64,000 nt of DNA from Heliocidaris tuberculata (lineage: Eukaryota; Echinodermata; Echinoidea; Camarodonta; Echinometridae), in assembly GCA_025618425.1 (NCBI GenBank), contig CM046836.1, forward strand, positions 27,608,790 through 27,672,789, read 5' to 3'. A program made the position numbers and the translations under genes. Under the pieces are notes generated by a model, which was not told the DNA's origin, made no database searches, and worked only from the letters and a program-made list of their open reading frames with translations. This document shows, in pieces, positions 12,603 through 25,729 of this stretch (position 1 is its first letter; every line of letters starts with the position of its first letter).

Positions 12603-14299
12603 ATGAACAACACTTGGAAAGTCCTCAAACAAGCAATGAACGTGGCAAACAATAAAGCTGTTATAACGGAAATCAAACTTAACGATGAAATTGTACAGGA
12701 GCCTGTTAACATTGCTAATATATTTAATACCCACTTTTCCTCCATAGGGGATAACCTTGCCAAAAATATACCTTCTTCCAATAAATATTTTACAGATTTT
12801 CTTGGTCCAGCTAACCAGAATTCTCTATTGTTTGCTCCGACATATACCCATGAAATTATAGACATCGTTTCAAATCTAGACAACGAGAAAAGTTCTGGCT
12901 ACGATGATATCAATAATGTTGTCCTTAAAGCCATTATTCCAGTCATAGTAGATCCCCTAGTACATATATTTAATTTGTCTTTACTACATGGGCAAATTCC
13001 CAACTCTATGAAAATCGCCAAAGTCATTCCTTTATTTAAAAAGGGGGACAAACTAAATGTAAACAACTATCGACCGATCTCATTGTTATCTTCTTTCTCT
13101 AAGATCTTGGAGAAAATCATTATATTAGAACAGTTGCCTTCCTAAAAGATCATAATGTTTTCTCTAACTTTCAATTTGGTTTTAGGGAAAAGCATAATAC
13201 CATTCATGCTTTATTATCTTTTGTGGAGAAAGTAGCTCATGCTATTGATAATTCCTCTCATATGGTTGGTATCTTCCTGGACTTCTCCAAAGCCTTTGAC
13301 ACAATAAACCACGATATATTACTTTATAAATTTTCCCATTACGGTGTACGTGGAAAGGCTTTGGAGTAGTTCAGGAACTATCTTTCTAACAGAAAGCAAT
13401 ATGTCTCTTTAAACGATTGTTCATCAGATTTATGTAACACGAAAGCCTCCTGTGTCCACTTTTATTTATTTTATATATAAATGATTTCTGCAGATCATCC
13501 CATATTTTATCGTTTATACTTTTTGCTGACAACACGAATCTGTTCTTTTCCCACAACAATCCATACACTCTTGCGCAAACGGTTAATTCTGAACTATCTA
13601 AGATTCTACAGTGGATTAGAGCAAACAAACTTTCACTTAATCTCCAAAAAACTAAAAAATATGTTGTTCAGTAACACTATAGACTCACTGCCAACAAATA
13701 TTGAATTCGATGACTTCCCGTTGGAGAGTGTTTCTCACACTAAATTTTTGGGCGTTACAGTCGACAATAAACTCTCCTGGAAGTACCATATTGACAACAT
13801 CTGTAAAACTATTTCTCGAAATATTGGTGTCATGAATAGATTTAAAACACATCTCCATTCATTTTTCTTACTTATGCTTTATTCCTCTCTGGTCTTACCA
13901 TATCTACATTATGGACTCCTGGTGTGGGGCAATACGCACCAAACTTTGTTAAACAGAATATTATTATTACAAAAGAAAGCTCTTCGTATCATTTGCCTTT
14001 CTCATTTTCGCTCCCATACGGATCCTCTTTTCTTTGAAAATAAAATATTGACAATTAAAGATCTTTATCTTCTCCAGTTAGGTCAGTTTATGTATTCTTA
14101 TAATAACGACATGCTTCCTTCCGTTTTTGATATGTTCACCCAAAATAAATCCTCTCATAAGTACCCAACCCGGCGCTGTAATGACTTTCATCTACCTCTG
14201 CTGAGAACCTTTCTAGCTCAAAACACGTTTATTTATACAGCCCCCAAATTTTGGAACTCTCTTCATAATGACATTCAACTTACCCCCTCATTTTATTAA
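12603..14299 (+). pseudogene. LINE reverse transcriptase, frameshifted and with a nonsense codon
   Basis: 12603-13145 carries KVIPLFKKGDKLNVNNYRPI, then SLLSSFSKILEKI (RT motif). After a shift comes FGFREKHNTIHALL and VGIFLDFSKAFDTINHDIL (first catalytic Asp). TAG at 13365 replaces the usual Trp before FRNYLSNRKQYV. The catalytic FADD box reads FADN (in another frame from about 13515). 13630-14299 holds the RT C-terminal part (TKFLGVTVDNKLSWKYHID, LVLPYLHYGLLVWG). Catalytically dead. Confidence 0.87.
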
Positions 14300-14479
14300 T
14301 TTAAAAGGAAATTGAAATTGTTTCTTATACTTTCTTACAATACAAATTAATATCAGTGCATAGTCTAATCATGTCTCGCCTTTAAAAAAAAATGCATTTA
14401 TCCTTCCCGTCATGTCTTTACGCTCTATATGCAACTTACTATAATTATGGTCACTACCCCTGTAGTATGCACATCGTGT

Positions 14480-14484
14480 GCTCT

Positions 14485-14515
<31 letters not shown>

Positions 14516-14540
14516 CTTCTCCTCTCCACCTCTCCTCTCT
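14480..14540 (+). repeat. (CT)n tract in LINE 3' region
   Basis: CTCTCTCTCTTTCTCTCT-type run within the LINE 3' untranslated part. Confidence 0.7.
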
Positions 14541-15628
14541 TTTTCTTTACTCTTCACATATGCAGCAACATTTACTATCCTTGTATTTTTCTCTTCCCTT
14601 GCTTTATTTGTCTTATATTCTTTTTATTATGTTCACCATACTATATACGTGTCGTAACAAGTTCTTAAATTATGGATTTATAATCGTATATTTATTCTGC
14701 CACTTTTTGGTAATCTATGTATATCTCTATTTTTTCTGGTCAATATATTTACATGTTAAAAAAATACGTTTGTCATTATTTCGAGGGATCCACATACTAC
14801 AAGCTTTGCTTTCAGTGGATCCCTCCATTTCCACAGGTTTAACTTTAAAAAAACAAAAACAAAAACAAAAATACTATTATACTGGATGTCTATCTATACT
14901 TTCTATTTTATAACTTTAAACCATGTAAAATGTATTTTGTTATTGAATATTGAATTGTATATTTGATTTCTTATTAAAATCACTGTTCTGTTGGAAATGA
15001 ATGAATGTTGAAACTGAAACTATAAGCTCAGCATCATATCATTTTAACTATTACATACTGTGTCCATTTGCACCTCTTGGGGTTCAATGTTGCACCATTC
15101 CTAGTCACATTTCACTCAGGTTCCACAATATGCACGTTTAGTTCTCCACGATTTGTGCCGAATTTTAGGGGTGCTCGTTGTACCGTGTTGTTTGTTGTCA
15201 TTATCATTTCTTCACAGTTTATTTTGTCATCATAGGTTTATAACACGATAGACAAATCTTGTGGTTGAGTCTGTATTTACCAATTTACTGTCAAGCTCTG
15301 TTTGGGATCATTTCAAGTAGTTTTACATAATAGCACAATAGCAAATAATTTCGAAAACTCAAGCTAAGGCAATTGCAATAGTCCTACCCATCACCTATTG
15401 AAATTGAACGTAATTCGTAATCCTGACATGATTTTTATGAATTTACTATAAGGCATTGAAGCTGCCCTTCAGTGTTTTTTTTTCCTCGAAATTCTCATAA
15501 TTAATTTGCCTTTGGACTTATTTCAATGTACATTTGAAATAAATTAGTTTGCGGATTTCGACAGCCACATTCCTTATGAAACTTGAAATAGTGATAAAAA
15601 TCCACCGATTGTTTTGCGCTCATGCCAA

Positions 15629-15659
<31 letters not shown>

Positions 15660-15693
15660 TGACGATTATGTTCTAATATCTCCTTATTGACAG

Positions 15694-15880
15694 TTGCTCT
15701 CAGGAATTCAGAACAGTGCCAATACAAATAGTTCAAAGGCCGGATGGGACATTTTATCGACCATGCATTGGCAATCCAACCCTCGGATACGAAGACCAAT
15801 GCATAGTCTATATAGATCCTGTCATTGGGGCTGGCAAAGCAACAGGATCTATACTGAACGGACCACTAACGTTAAGCCAG
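15694..15880 (+). CDS. CLCA: CLCA-A exon 4 (end of CLCA N-terminal domain)
   Basis: Preceded by a CAG acceptor and followed by GTTTGT. It enters with one base of a split codon and reads CSQEFRTVPIQIV..., then GNPTLGYEDQCIVYI. This is the Cys-rich stretch after the metalloprotease motif in CLCA proteins. It aligns with CLCA-B exon 4 at 57177-57354, three codons shorter. Confidence 0.85.
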
Positions 15881-16820
15881 GTTTGTACAGTGTATTTGAT
15901 TGGGGAGTTGGGGATATGTTGTTGTAACCCCTACCATCCCACTGTGATGACTGACATTAAAAATAAAGGGAGGGTGGATATGATGATGAATAGGATGATG
16001 AGGATGAGGATGACAGTGATAAGGACGATGAAGAAGAGGGAATGGGGTCATGGTCATGGTCATTCTCGCCAGCCCTCCAAAAGTCGCTCTGTGGGGGGGG
16101 GGGGGGGGGGGGGGAGGGTATCAGATTTTATGGGATCCAATTTTCCTCCATAATTCTCTGAAAAACAAAAAAAAAACAAAAACAAAAAAATCAGTTCTAA
16201 AGGAAAGTGGGGCACAATGTTTACTTTTTTTCAAAGAGGGGGGGGGGCACGGGCTGGGATTGCCCCCCCCCCCTAAATCCGCCACTGATGGAGAGGACCT
16301 TTTACAGAGAAGTTTTCATGAAGCCGATTATATTTCTTTGGGGGAGGGGTGGTCAAAAGTTGTCAGGGGTTGTCTGCCCCCCCCCCCCCCCTTGGGTACG
16401 ATAGTGAATGAGATGGATACCGCGGAAGATGATGATTGATGGGCAGTAAATAAATTTTGCGTTGACTACAGTATTTAATATAATGGTGGTGACGCTATGG
16501 GCGATGGTAATTACATGAGGGGGGAATTTCCTTACTGTGGTAATTCTGGTGATGGCCTTTAATGATAAATGTGATAGTAATACAAAGTCTATAAAATAAA
16601 CCCTGATTTGCTTAAGGAATCGTAATTCAATTTTTGTTATCAGAAAACAATATTTCATAGTAATGGAGTATTTTTTTTTTACCATATTTTACTATAGTTT
16701 TGTTCAGTAACTATATTATTCACAAAAAAGATCGACTATTACTTCCTCTGATGTTTAACTTTTAATGACAATTTCAACCACATGTTGTTCTTTTTGTCCA
16801 GTGATCTGCGTCATAGTTTA

Positions 16821-16851
<31 letters not shown>

Positions 16852-16885
16852 CCATATTCTGGGGTCTAGCATATCTTCATTTCCC

Positions 16886-16917
<32 letters not shown>

Positions 16918-19900
16918 GTTTGTTTGTTTGTCTTTTTGTGTGCCTTTTGAATATTGATTTTATGTTCTGTACTTTTGAAAGAAATGAGACCCATGCCTGT
17001 GTTTTTTTCTTGATTAATAATCTCTATCTCTATCATTTAGATCGTTAATTTCTGCGATGATGATTCAAGCGATCCTGGCAACCTTCATAATCGAGAAGCG
17101 CCTAATAAACACAATCGGATTTGTAACTCAAGGAGTGCATGGGAAGTCATGAGGGAACACGAGGATTTTAAAAGTATTTGAATAATTTGAGGGCATTCTT
17201 CCCCCTCCCCCCGTTATTTTTATCAGAATGAGTTACTGTGCTTTGATGTTGTTGTTTTTTGTGTACAAAACTGAAACGTTTTCTATCAATATAAACATAA
17301 TAAAGGCAAGGACAACCCTTCAATATGCGCATTTCAAAAGATATAATAGTTTAATTGTACAATAACCTTAGGGTATTGTTTTATCGGAAATTCTCTCTTT
17401 GTATTTATTATTTTGGTAAACTTTCGAATGAACATGGTGTCGTATAGTACATTTAACTGGAAATTTTATTTCACAGTTTTTCTTCGTTGAAAACGGATTC
17501 GACAAATATTTTACTTCTCGTTGATGTTTTAAACAATCATACATAATATGTAAATGATTTTGAACGTTCTGCTGCCATAAGATGTCCCCAGCACCCCCCC
17601 CCCCCCCCCATCCCATTCCCGTTTAAACTCTGTCTTATACATTTTTCATGCAGACGGTAGCTCTCTCCCCTCGAATCTGAACGATGTCCAAATTGAGCCT
17701 AGTTTTAACTTGGTACAGGCAAGAACAGGGGATGATTGCCGAGTGGTCCTTGTTCTGGACACATCAGGAAGTATGAGAGTAAGTATTTTTCCATACGATT
17801 TCCAAAGTAGTATTTTTATACCATGTATACCCGGTATTCAATCTAGTATCCAATGGTTTATTTTGAACACATGTTAACATGCCATTTTAATTTTAACCAG
17901 AAGGTATAGATGAACACAGTGGTGTATCATTAGTCCAGCTATTGAGGGGGCACTTGCATCAGGAGGGGGGGGGGGGGGTGCACCGTTCTTACTCGAATAA
18001 TTCAATATGAGTTTTATGAGGCCTCTCATTGGAGAGGGAGGATGCGGGAAGGGATCCTATCGTCTTCTTTTCTCGTCTTTTCCCCCTTCTTCCTTTTTTT
18101 TTTTATCTCCTTTTTCCTTTCCTTTATTTTTTTCGCCATTTGATTTTTTTTTGGGTGGAGGGGGGGGGGGACGTGCCCCTGTGCCCCCTGGAGATATGCC
18201 ACTGGGTGAACATCAAATGATGTTCTAGAAAAATGTATGTCGACAAGATAGGGAAAGTCCAACGGGTATTAAGTTGTTTCGAATAAGAGAAGAAAAATGA
18301 GAGAAACAGATTAGTGAAAGTTTGAACAAAAGTTTGTTTTAAAAGGAGCAGAACCATTAAACAAACAGATCGGCGAAGGTTTGAGTAAACTAATGAGAAA
18401 TAAAAAGTAATGAGTTTTTTAAGTTGCAATTTATCAAACACAAATTGGCAACTCCGTGACGTATCTTGCGAGCTCCTCTCCCTTTTCCTTATACAGAAAA
18501 TCTCAAAAGTTTTTTTGTAAAAAAACATATGAGCAATGATTATATTTAATGTGCATGTAGGATTGAATATTTTCTTTAGAAAAAATGGAAATTAATGATA
18601 TTTGGGGTACAGGGCAAATCGGAAAAGAGCACGCAATATACGTCACGAAGTTGCCAATTTGTGTTTGATTGATTACAACTTCAAAAATTCATCTTATAGC
18701 TTGTCGTATTTTACTCAAACCTTCACTGATCTGTTTCTTTAATTGTTCTGATTCTTTTAAAACAAACTTTTGCTCAAACTTTCACTAATCTGTTTCTCTC
18801 ATTTTTCTGCTCTTATTCAAAACAAATCAATACCCTTTGGACTTTCCCTATCTTGTCGACATACACTTTTCTAGAACATCATTTGATGCTCACCCAAGCA
18901 GTGGCATACCTACACGTGCCCCCCCCCCCTTCCCTTTCATTGTATGTCAACCTGCTTAATGCACGCGTAGCATGTTTATGTAGACAAATATTATGATTGT
19001 GTTACTGTAGTCTCATTGCTTTGACTATCGATATGTATGATTTAATTATCAAGTTAGTTGCTTAGTCCTCTTCATGATATTTCATAACACGTTTTGGTGG
19101 ATGTTTCATACACAGACTAACAATAGAATCGAAAAGGTGAACAGCGCTGCAACTGCGTTTATCAACCTTGTGGATGATGGGATTTGGGTTGGTATTGTTA
19201 CCTTCACGAGTTCTCCTATTACACGACATGCACTGACACAGATTAGAACAGAGGCTGATAGAGATTCACTGCGTAATATTCTTACATTTTCTGCCGGTGG
19301 AGGGACGTGCATAGGGTGTGGACTTGAAAGAGGTTTGCAGGTAAGTTTGGCGATGATCTATACGGCTGCTCGCCCCGACATCCTGAAGAAAATGGCATCA
19401 TTTTTCTTCATTACTTTGAATCTTAATCTTATCACTCATAATTTGAAATCTTTAATCCAATGGCTACTGAACTATCCCGTTCCCACAGGTTTAATATAGG
19501 AGCCATCCGGTTCTCGTATGCAGCGAGTTAGTTAATAAATAATACGTTGCTTATACATGGAGGTTTACGAGGTTTACCTCAAAGATGCCTACTGTGATAA
19601 ATGGCTTATTATGCTAAATCGTCAGAAGACACTTTATGATAAATCTCGTATTTAAAACTTATCACGCGTATAATAACTGGCATTAGTTTCTTTAAATACA
19701 AATAAAAGGCCATTGTTCTCAAAAGTATATTAATATCCATGGGACGTTTAAATGTATAGTTATTAAAGGTGCCAAGAATAAGTTACTTCCTAACCTTCTC
19801 ATGATATACCTAGTTTATGCCATGAATTTGCATATTAAATCGTAACTCATTTACAATCATTAAATTAAGATCAAGGATGAAGTTGTATACATTAATACGA

Positions 19901-20737
19901 GCCAATCGCTGTTTAGTTTAATATTTCAATAAAAAAGATACGCTTTCACTTTTCATATTGAAGGTTCTAATGGAACATCCATCTGGAATCGTTGGAGGCG
20001 GAATTATCCTGCTCATGACGGATGGAGAGGACAGCGGAATAAGGAATCATCCTATACGTCAAACATTACGCGATATGGAAGTCAGGGTCAATACTGTGGC
20101 TATAGGACAGGATGCTGATGGCCAGCTCAATCTCATCGCGCAGGAAACAGGTAAGCATGATTTCAAATGAAATGATAACATTGTCATAGGTGTAACAATG
20201 AAACAATACAAATAATGCCAGAAGGTTGGTCATCAGTTGGTCATCAATGTTTTCTTCCAATTTCCTCTTTTCTGATTATTGCAATCTATTCAACATCACT
20301 ATGGGAATGAGCAGGATCAGGTTTTCACGTACACAAAAAGTTTTGTTTTTTTTTTTCTTCTTCTTCTTCTTCAAATTTATCCACATCCGATCATCACCAT
20401 CATCATCAACATCAACATCATCATCATCACTGTAGGTCGTAGGTCGTAGTAGTAGTAGTAGTAGTAGTAGTATAGTAGTAGTAGTAGTAGTAGTACTAGT
20501 AGTAGTAGTAGTAGTATTAGTAGTAGTAGTAGTAGTAGTAGTAGTCAGGCGTGTAGCTAGGGGACGGTGGTGGCGGTCGTCCCCCTAAAACGTCAACTAA
20601 AATTTTTAAAAGGCGAGAGCGAAAAAGCAGGGAGAAGTGAGAGAAAAAAAGCCTACAAAGGTGCTGCGAGGCGTTATATTTTTCTCATATTAGCTAGTAG
20701 TTAGTAGTAGTAGTAGTGGTGGTAGTGGTGATGGTAT

Positions 20738-20783
<46 letters not shown>

Positions 20784-20806
20784 AGTGGTGATGGTATTAG
20801 TAGTAA

Positions 20807-20862
<56 letters not shown>

Positions 20863-20863
20863 A

Positions 20864-20919
<56 letters not shown>

Positions 20920-20950
20920 ATAGTAGTAGTAGTAGTAGTAGTAGTAGTAA

Positions 20951-20985
<35 letters not shown>

Positions 20986-20986
20986 A

Positions 20987-21027
<41 letters not shown>

Positions 21028-21028
21028 A

Positions 21029-21061
<33 letters not shown>

Positions 21062-21188
21062 AAGTAGCAATAGTAGTAGTAGTAGTAGTAGTATAGTAGT
21101 AGTAGTAGTAGTAGTAGTAGAAGTAGTTGTAATAGTAGTTGTAGTTGTAATAGCAGTAGTAGAAGTAGCAGAAGTAGTAGCAGTAGTG

Positions 21189-21254
<66 letters not shown>

Positions 21255-23144
21255 TCAGAAGAAGTTTGCTTTTGCCAAATGCAATTTACTTTCAGTTTTT
21301 CCTGGTCCAATCAGACTTTGCCATTCCAAACCACTCACTAGATGCATAAGTGCATACGATTTACAATTACATTTAACCCATATTCTCTAGAATTACAATC
21401 CAAATCGTTAAAAATAAAATTTAAATTTTTCATTTTTTTTTGTTTCATATATAGGAGGTACACCTATATTTTATCCAGATGAAGGTGTTTCGGACGTTGT
21501 CAGCGCCTTGACGCAAACGGTAGAGATGTGCACAGCTGTAGATAGCAGTCAAGTGCGTATCCAGGTATGTTGATTATTTTATTAAAGTAAAATCCGAGTA
21601 AATGGAAACACCGAGCAAACTATTATTTGATATAGATTATTATCATTATCATGATTTTTGCCAGCTGTTCCCCGTCATTAGGATAAGGTTTTGAATGAAT
21701 TGATTATCTTCTTGTTAAGTTGATACTGGTCCTTAAAGGCACAGACCTGATAGAATTTCATGCTTTGCGAGCAGGTGTATGGTACGACTTATTGACCCTT
21801 TGTGCATTGCTTTGGACAAGTTCTTCTGTTCCATCACTATAAAGAGCTCTCCAGAACATTGTGTAACCACATCCACTCTGGACTGTGGCTGATAGTCCTC
21901 TTACCAATGACCCGCTTTGAATAGTTTACACTTCAATTATTTACTCCAGAGTACTTTATACAGTTCCTTTCCGGTAGCCGGTCACGGTGGGAGTGTCTGG
22001 AGAATCCGTCTTTTTCCGGTTTTCACCACTCTCTAACCAATTTCTCCGTGCCACCCTTACAAACAGCCAGTTATCTTCACTTTTCCTGACGAACAGTTGT
22101 GGTAGAATAGTTATACCAAGGAGTTTCTTGGTTATACTGCTTCCATAGTGTTGAAAATGATAAGGTGGCCATCCCGTAGGCCGCAGAACAAGGATTTGAA
22201 CCTGATCTAGTATGGGACTAACTGTAAAAAAGTTAAAATAAAACAGTACACTGACATATGCAAACAAAGATAAAGTTTAAATTTCTGCTGGTGGAGGGGG
22301 TGGGGGTGGTGTAGAGAATACCGAAATTCTACCAAATATAGACTTGACAATGACTCAGATCTTTTACATGAGTTGATCATACGCTATTACAAAATTCGGA
22401 TACAATCAAACAAAATATTAATAAAGAAATAAAAATCAAATTTGGTAATTTTTTAGAATCTGTTTCAATGATTTTGAATATATATGTGACCCTCCACCAC
22501 AAAACGACCAATAAGTCGGAAATTTAGGTTTTTAAATTTTCAACACAGTTTGAAAGCTTAGATTCTAAGCTTTAAAATGATATAAAACTTGTCTTGTATG
22601 GACTAAGCAAACCCTGGTAACTTACAAAGAGAATGTCAACGTGTCAGACAGGCAAAATGACCAACACAATAGAGAAAACAGATTCTAAAGAAGAGTGATC
22701 ATTTAAGAGTGCCTAATCTGTGTCCTATTGTTTGTCGCACAAAAGGTTGAGTCAAAACTCCCTAGCATACACTGTGAAGTACTAACTGGATTGGGTTGAA
22801 TCTTTCCATACCTTCAGAATAGATATATTTCTTTGTTTCTTTAGATTTTTAATATTAGACAGTGCATAGTTTTTAAGCTATACCAGAAAAGCGATGTAAA
22901 GTACAATCCCAGCAAGTTGACACACAAAGTTTGAATGTAGAAGAAAACTTGGTCATTTTGAATGAGAGTAAAAACATATTTCAACATGGTATTTCAACCT
23001 GAAATTATGTCAGATGGTAGATTAATATATGAACTTTCAGAAAATACAAAAAACTTAAAATCAACATTTCCACCCCAAACCACCTTTTTCAGCTGTTTAC
23101 TCTAAAACTCCCATTGCGACTTATTGGTCGTTTTGTGGTGGAGG

Positions 23145-23177
<33 letters not shown>

Positions 23178-25698
23178 ACATACATGCATACATATGCTAA
23201 CATGTATATGTATTAATGTATTGATGATTTTTTTTTTTTAATTCAATATTTTGAATCAGAATTAACTGTTGGTTAATAGTGATAGCTATCATAATTAAAG
23301 GTTTCGGGTAATCCTATACAGTCAGACCCAACTCCGGAAAACCGAGCACAGGTATATACTCCGAAAACGGCGTATAGAGCTAGATGAATATAGAGCCCTC
23401 ATCGTTCACTGCGAGGCAATGTGCACAAAAGGCATGGGGAAATCGTAAAATGTCGACCTGCTGTTGATAATACATTTTTCAAAAATAATGCTGCTGATAT
23501 ATTTATTTCAAATGTTTGCCATTTGAAAGTCATTTCATATGACGAATCATTCAAGGATTTTGAAGATAATTGACAGGCAGCATTGTTTTTAAGAATATGT
23601 ATATCGTTGGCAGGTTGACTTTGCAAGATTTTCCCCGTGCCTTTTGTACACCCTGTCTCGCACTGAACGATGATGGCTCTATATTCATACGCCGTTTTCG
23701 GAGTATATACCTGTGCTCGGTTTTCCGAAGTTGGGTCTCACTGACTGTTATATAAGGTTTTGTAATTAACCAAAATTGTCAGCGTGTTTTATCGTTCCTT
23801 TTTTTCTTCTTCTTCTTCTTCTTCTTCTTTTCATTATCCCCGTCACAAGTTGGTAGGTGAGGGTTTTTCATTAGATAGCGGAGATATCAAGGAAGGTAAT
23901 CTCTACTTTGATCCCTTAATTGGCAACGGGACACAGTTTATTGTGACGTACACCATGTCCACGTCGTCATCCTCAACAGGTAAATTATTTGGATATGCGG
24001 TCCTTAAATGATTACCATGATTAACTATGATTGTAATAATGTATTAGTTTATTTGGGTGAGCATAATGCGGCTTAAATTGTCAATAGTGTTCCCTGCATC
24101 GTAAAATTTAAAAAAGTTAAAAAATAAAAGTAACTATTTCTCCGCGGAAGAAGGAATAACTGGGTTTGCCGGATAAAAAACTTTGGACACAATTCTTCAG
24201 CAATTTCAGTCTTTCTGTGAAACAAGACCATCGTATATTTAGAAGCATAGGCCATGAATTAAGCATCAAATATTATTTATTGCAATGCGTAAAAGATTAT
24301 ATGAATTTCTCATAAAATGTATTCACTTTAATATATAACGTCGTTGATGTAAATTTTAGTACAACATTAAGTACATTAATTCGATCAATATTTGCGAGGG
24401 GTAGGAATTAATTTTAATGGTGCAAGTCTGATTGGCCTAGTATGTTGATCCTGGGTATTCTGTTTGACACTGCAGGTGTCAATGTGACAATAACACAACC
24501 TGACAATACGATCATCACAAGCAGCGACTCGCAGTACAATGATGACACAATCAGAAAAGTCGTTACTATCTCAATTGATGGCCAGGCAATGGTAATGTTT
24601 CCTTTTTTATAGATATATTCTTGTCTATCTGAATATCAAGATTCTCACAAGATTTGAGAAAGTAAGTTCATCCTTCTGGTTAGTGTTTCATAAAAACCAT
24701 AATGGTTATCGTCTGATAGCCCAATATCCATGCAGAGCAGTGTAGTTACAAAACGTTTTCGGGATATTCCAGTAGACCAACTGTAAACGACACCGACAAT
24801 GTCGGCCTGGTGAACACAGCACTATGAAAATGTTTGTATTTGTGCGTGCTTGCCAGACAAATCAGCATGACGGAAGCCATTTTTTGAGTGAATTATGATG
24901 AAAATGCAATTATTCGAGGAGCATCAATTGTGGAGCGCCAGGAGTGTCAAGTCTGATAGACATGTGCACTATACAAGAACCCACTATTATTATTATATTA
25001 TTATTATCATCGACTGGGTAATAAATAGGAGAGTAAAAAAAAATTGTAGACCTCTACCTAGCCTTAGGACACTGCTCATGCGTATATCAGTGTTCTAATA
25101 CATCACTAGTATTTCCAGCATTTGCTTATGTCGTGAATCTAATCCTTCTAGAACTAGGGGTGTAAACGAGTTTATGGAAACTATACTTTATGCTCCAGTC
25201 TGACAAGTTAGTTGAACATGTGAATCCCGTTAGGTTGAAATGATTGGCGTAATCGTTCTCGGTCGGTAGTGGCCCAAGCAGTTTAAAACCAGAGTCTGTT
25301 CATTGAACTGATGACTTTGATAGTTCAAGTTTATAGTAGCTTTAACCAACATTCGCTTTTGAGAAAAATAATCCTCGGAAGTCATTTGGATGAGTAAAGT
25401 AAGTAAGGTACTTTAGTTCCCTCTTAATTAGGCCAAGTGTCCCCTTCTTCTTCTTCTTCTTCTTCTTCTTCTTCTTCTTCTTCTTCTTCTTCTTCTCCTC
25501 CTCCTTCCTCTTATTCTCCTCCTTCCTATTCTTCTTCTTCTTCTTCTTCTTCTTCTTCTTTCTTTCTTTCTTCTCTTTCTTCTTCTTCTTTTCTTTTCTT
25601 TTTTCTTTCTTCTTCTTCTTCTTCTTCTTCTTCTTCTTTTCTTCTTCTTCTTCTTCTTCTTCTTCTTCTTCTTCTTCTTCTTCTTCTTCCTTCTTCTT

Positions 25699-25729
<31 letters not shown>

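Larger units (their letters stand above)
11476..15010 (+). mobile_element. Non-LTR retrotransposon (LINE, Jockey/CR1-like group), 5' cut by gap, inactive
   Basis: Encodes an apurinic-type endonuclease followed by a reverse transcriptase, as in CR1/L2/Jockey-type LINEs. The 3' end has an untranslated tract with (CT)n and ends near TGTTGGAAATGAATGAATG, a short tandem tail common in this group. The frame is broken: single-base frameshifts near 11815, 12570 and 13125 and a nonsense codon at 13365-13367, plus further disruption around 13450-13490. Hence a dead copy lying 5' of CLCA-A. Confidence 0.88.

Noticed and set aside
14392..14913. 173-codon Ser/Leu/Tyr-rich frame after the LINE
   Set aside because: A/T- and CT-rich 3' untranslated part of the retrotransposon, with no recognisable domain.
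20690..21310. Long open frames of repeated Leu or Val across the (TAG)n array
   Set aside because: They are direct translations of a trinucleotide microsatellite, open in several frames on both strands, and lie inside a CLCA-A intron.
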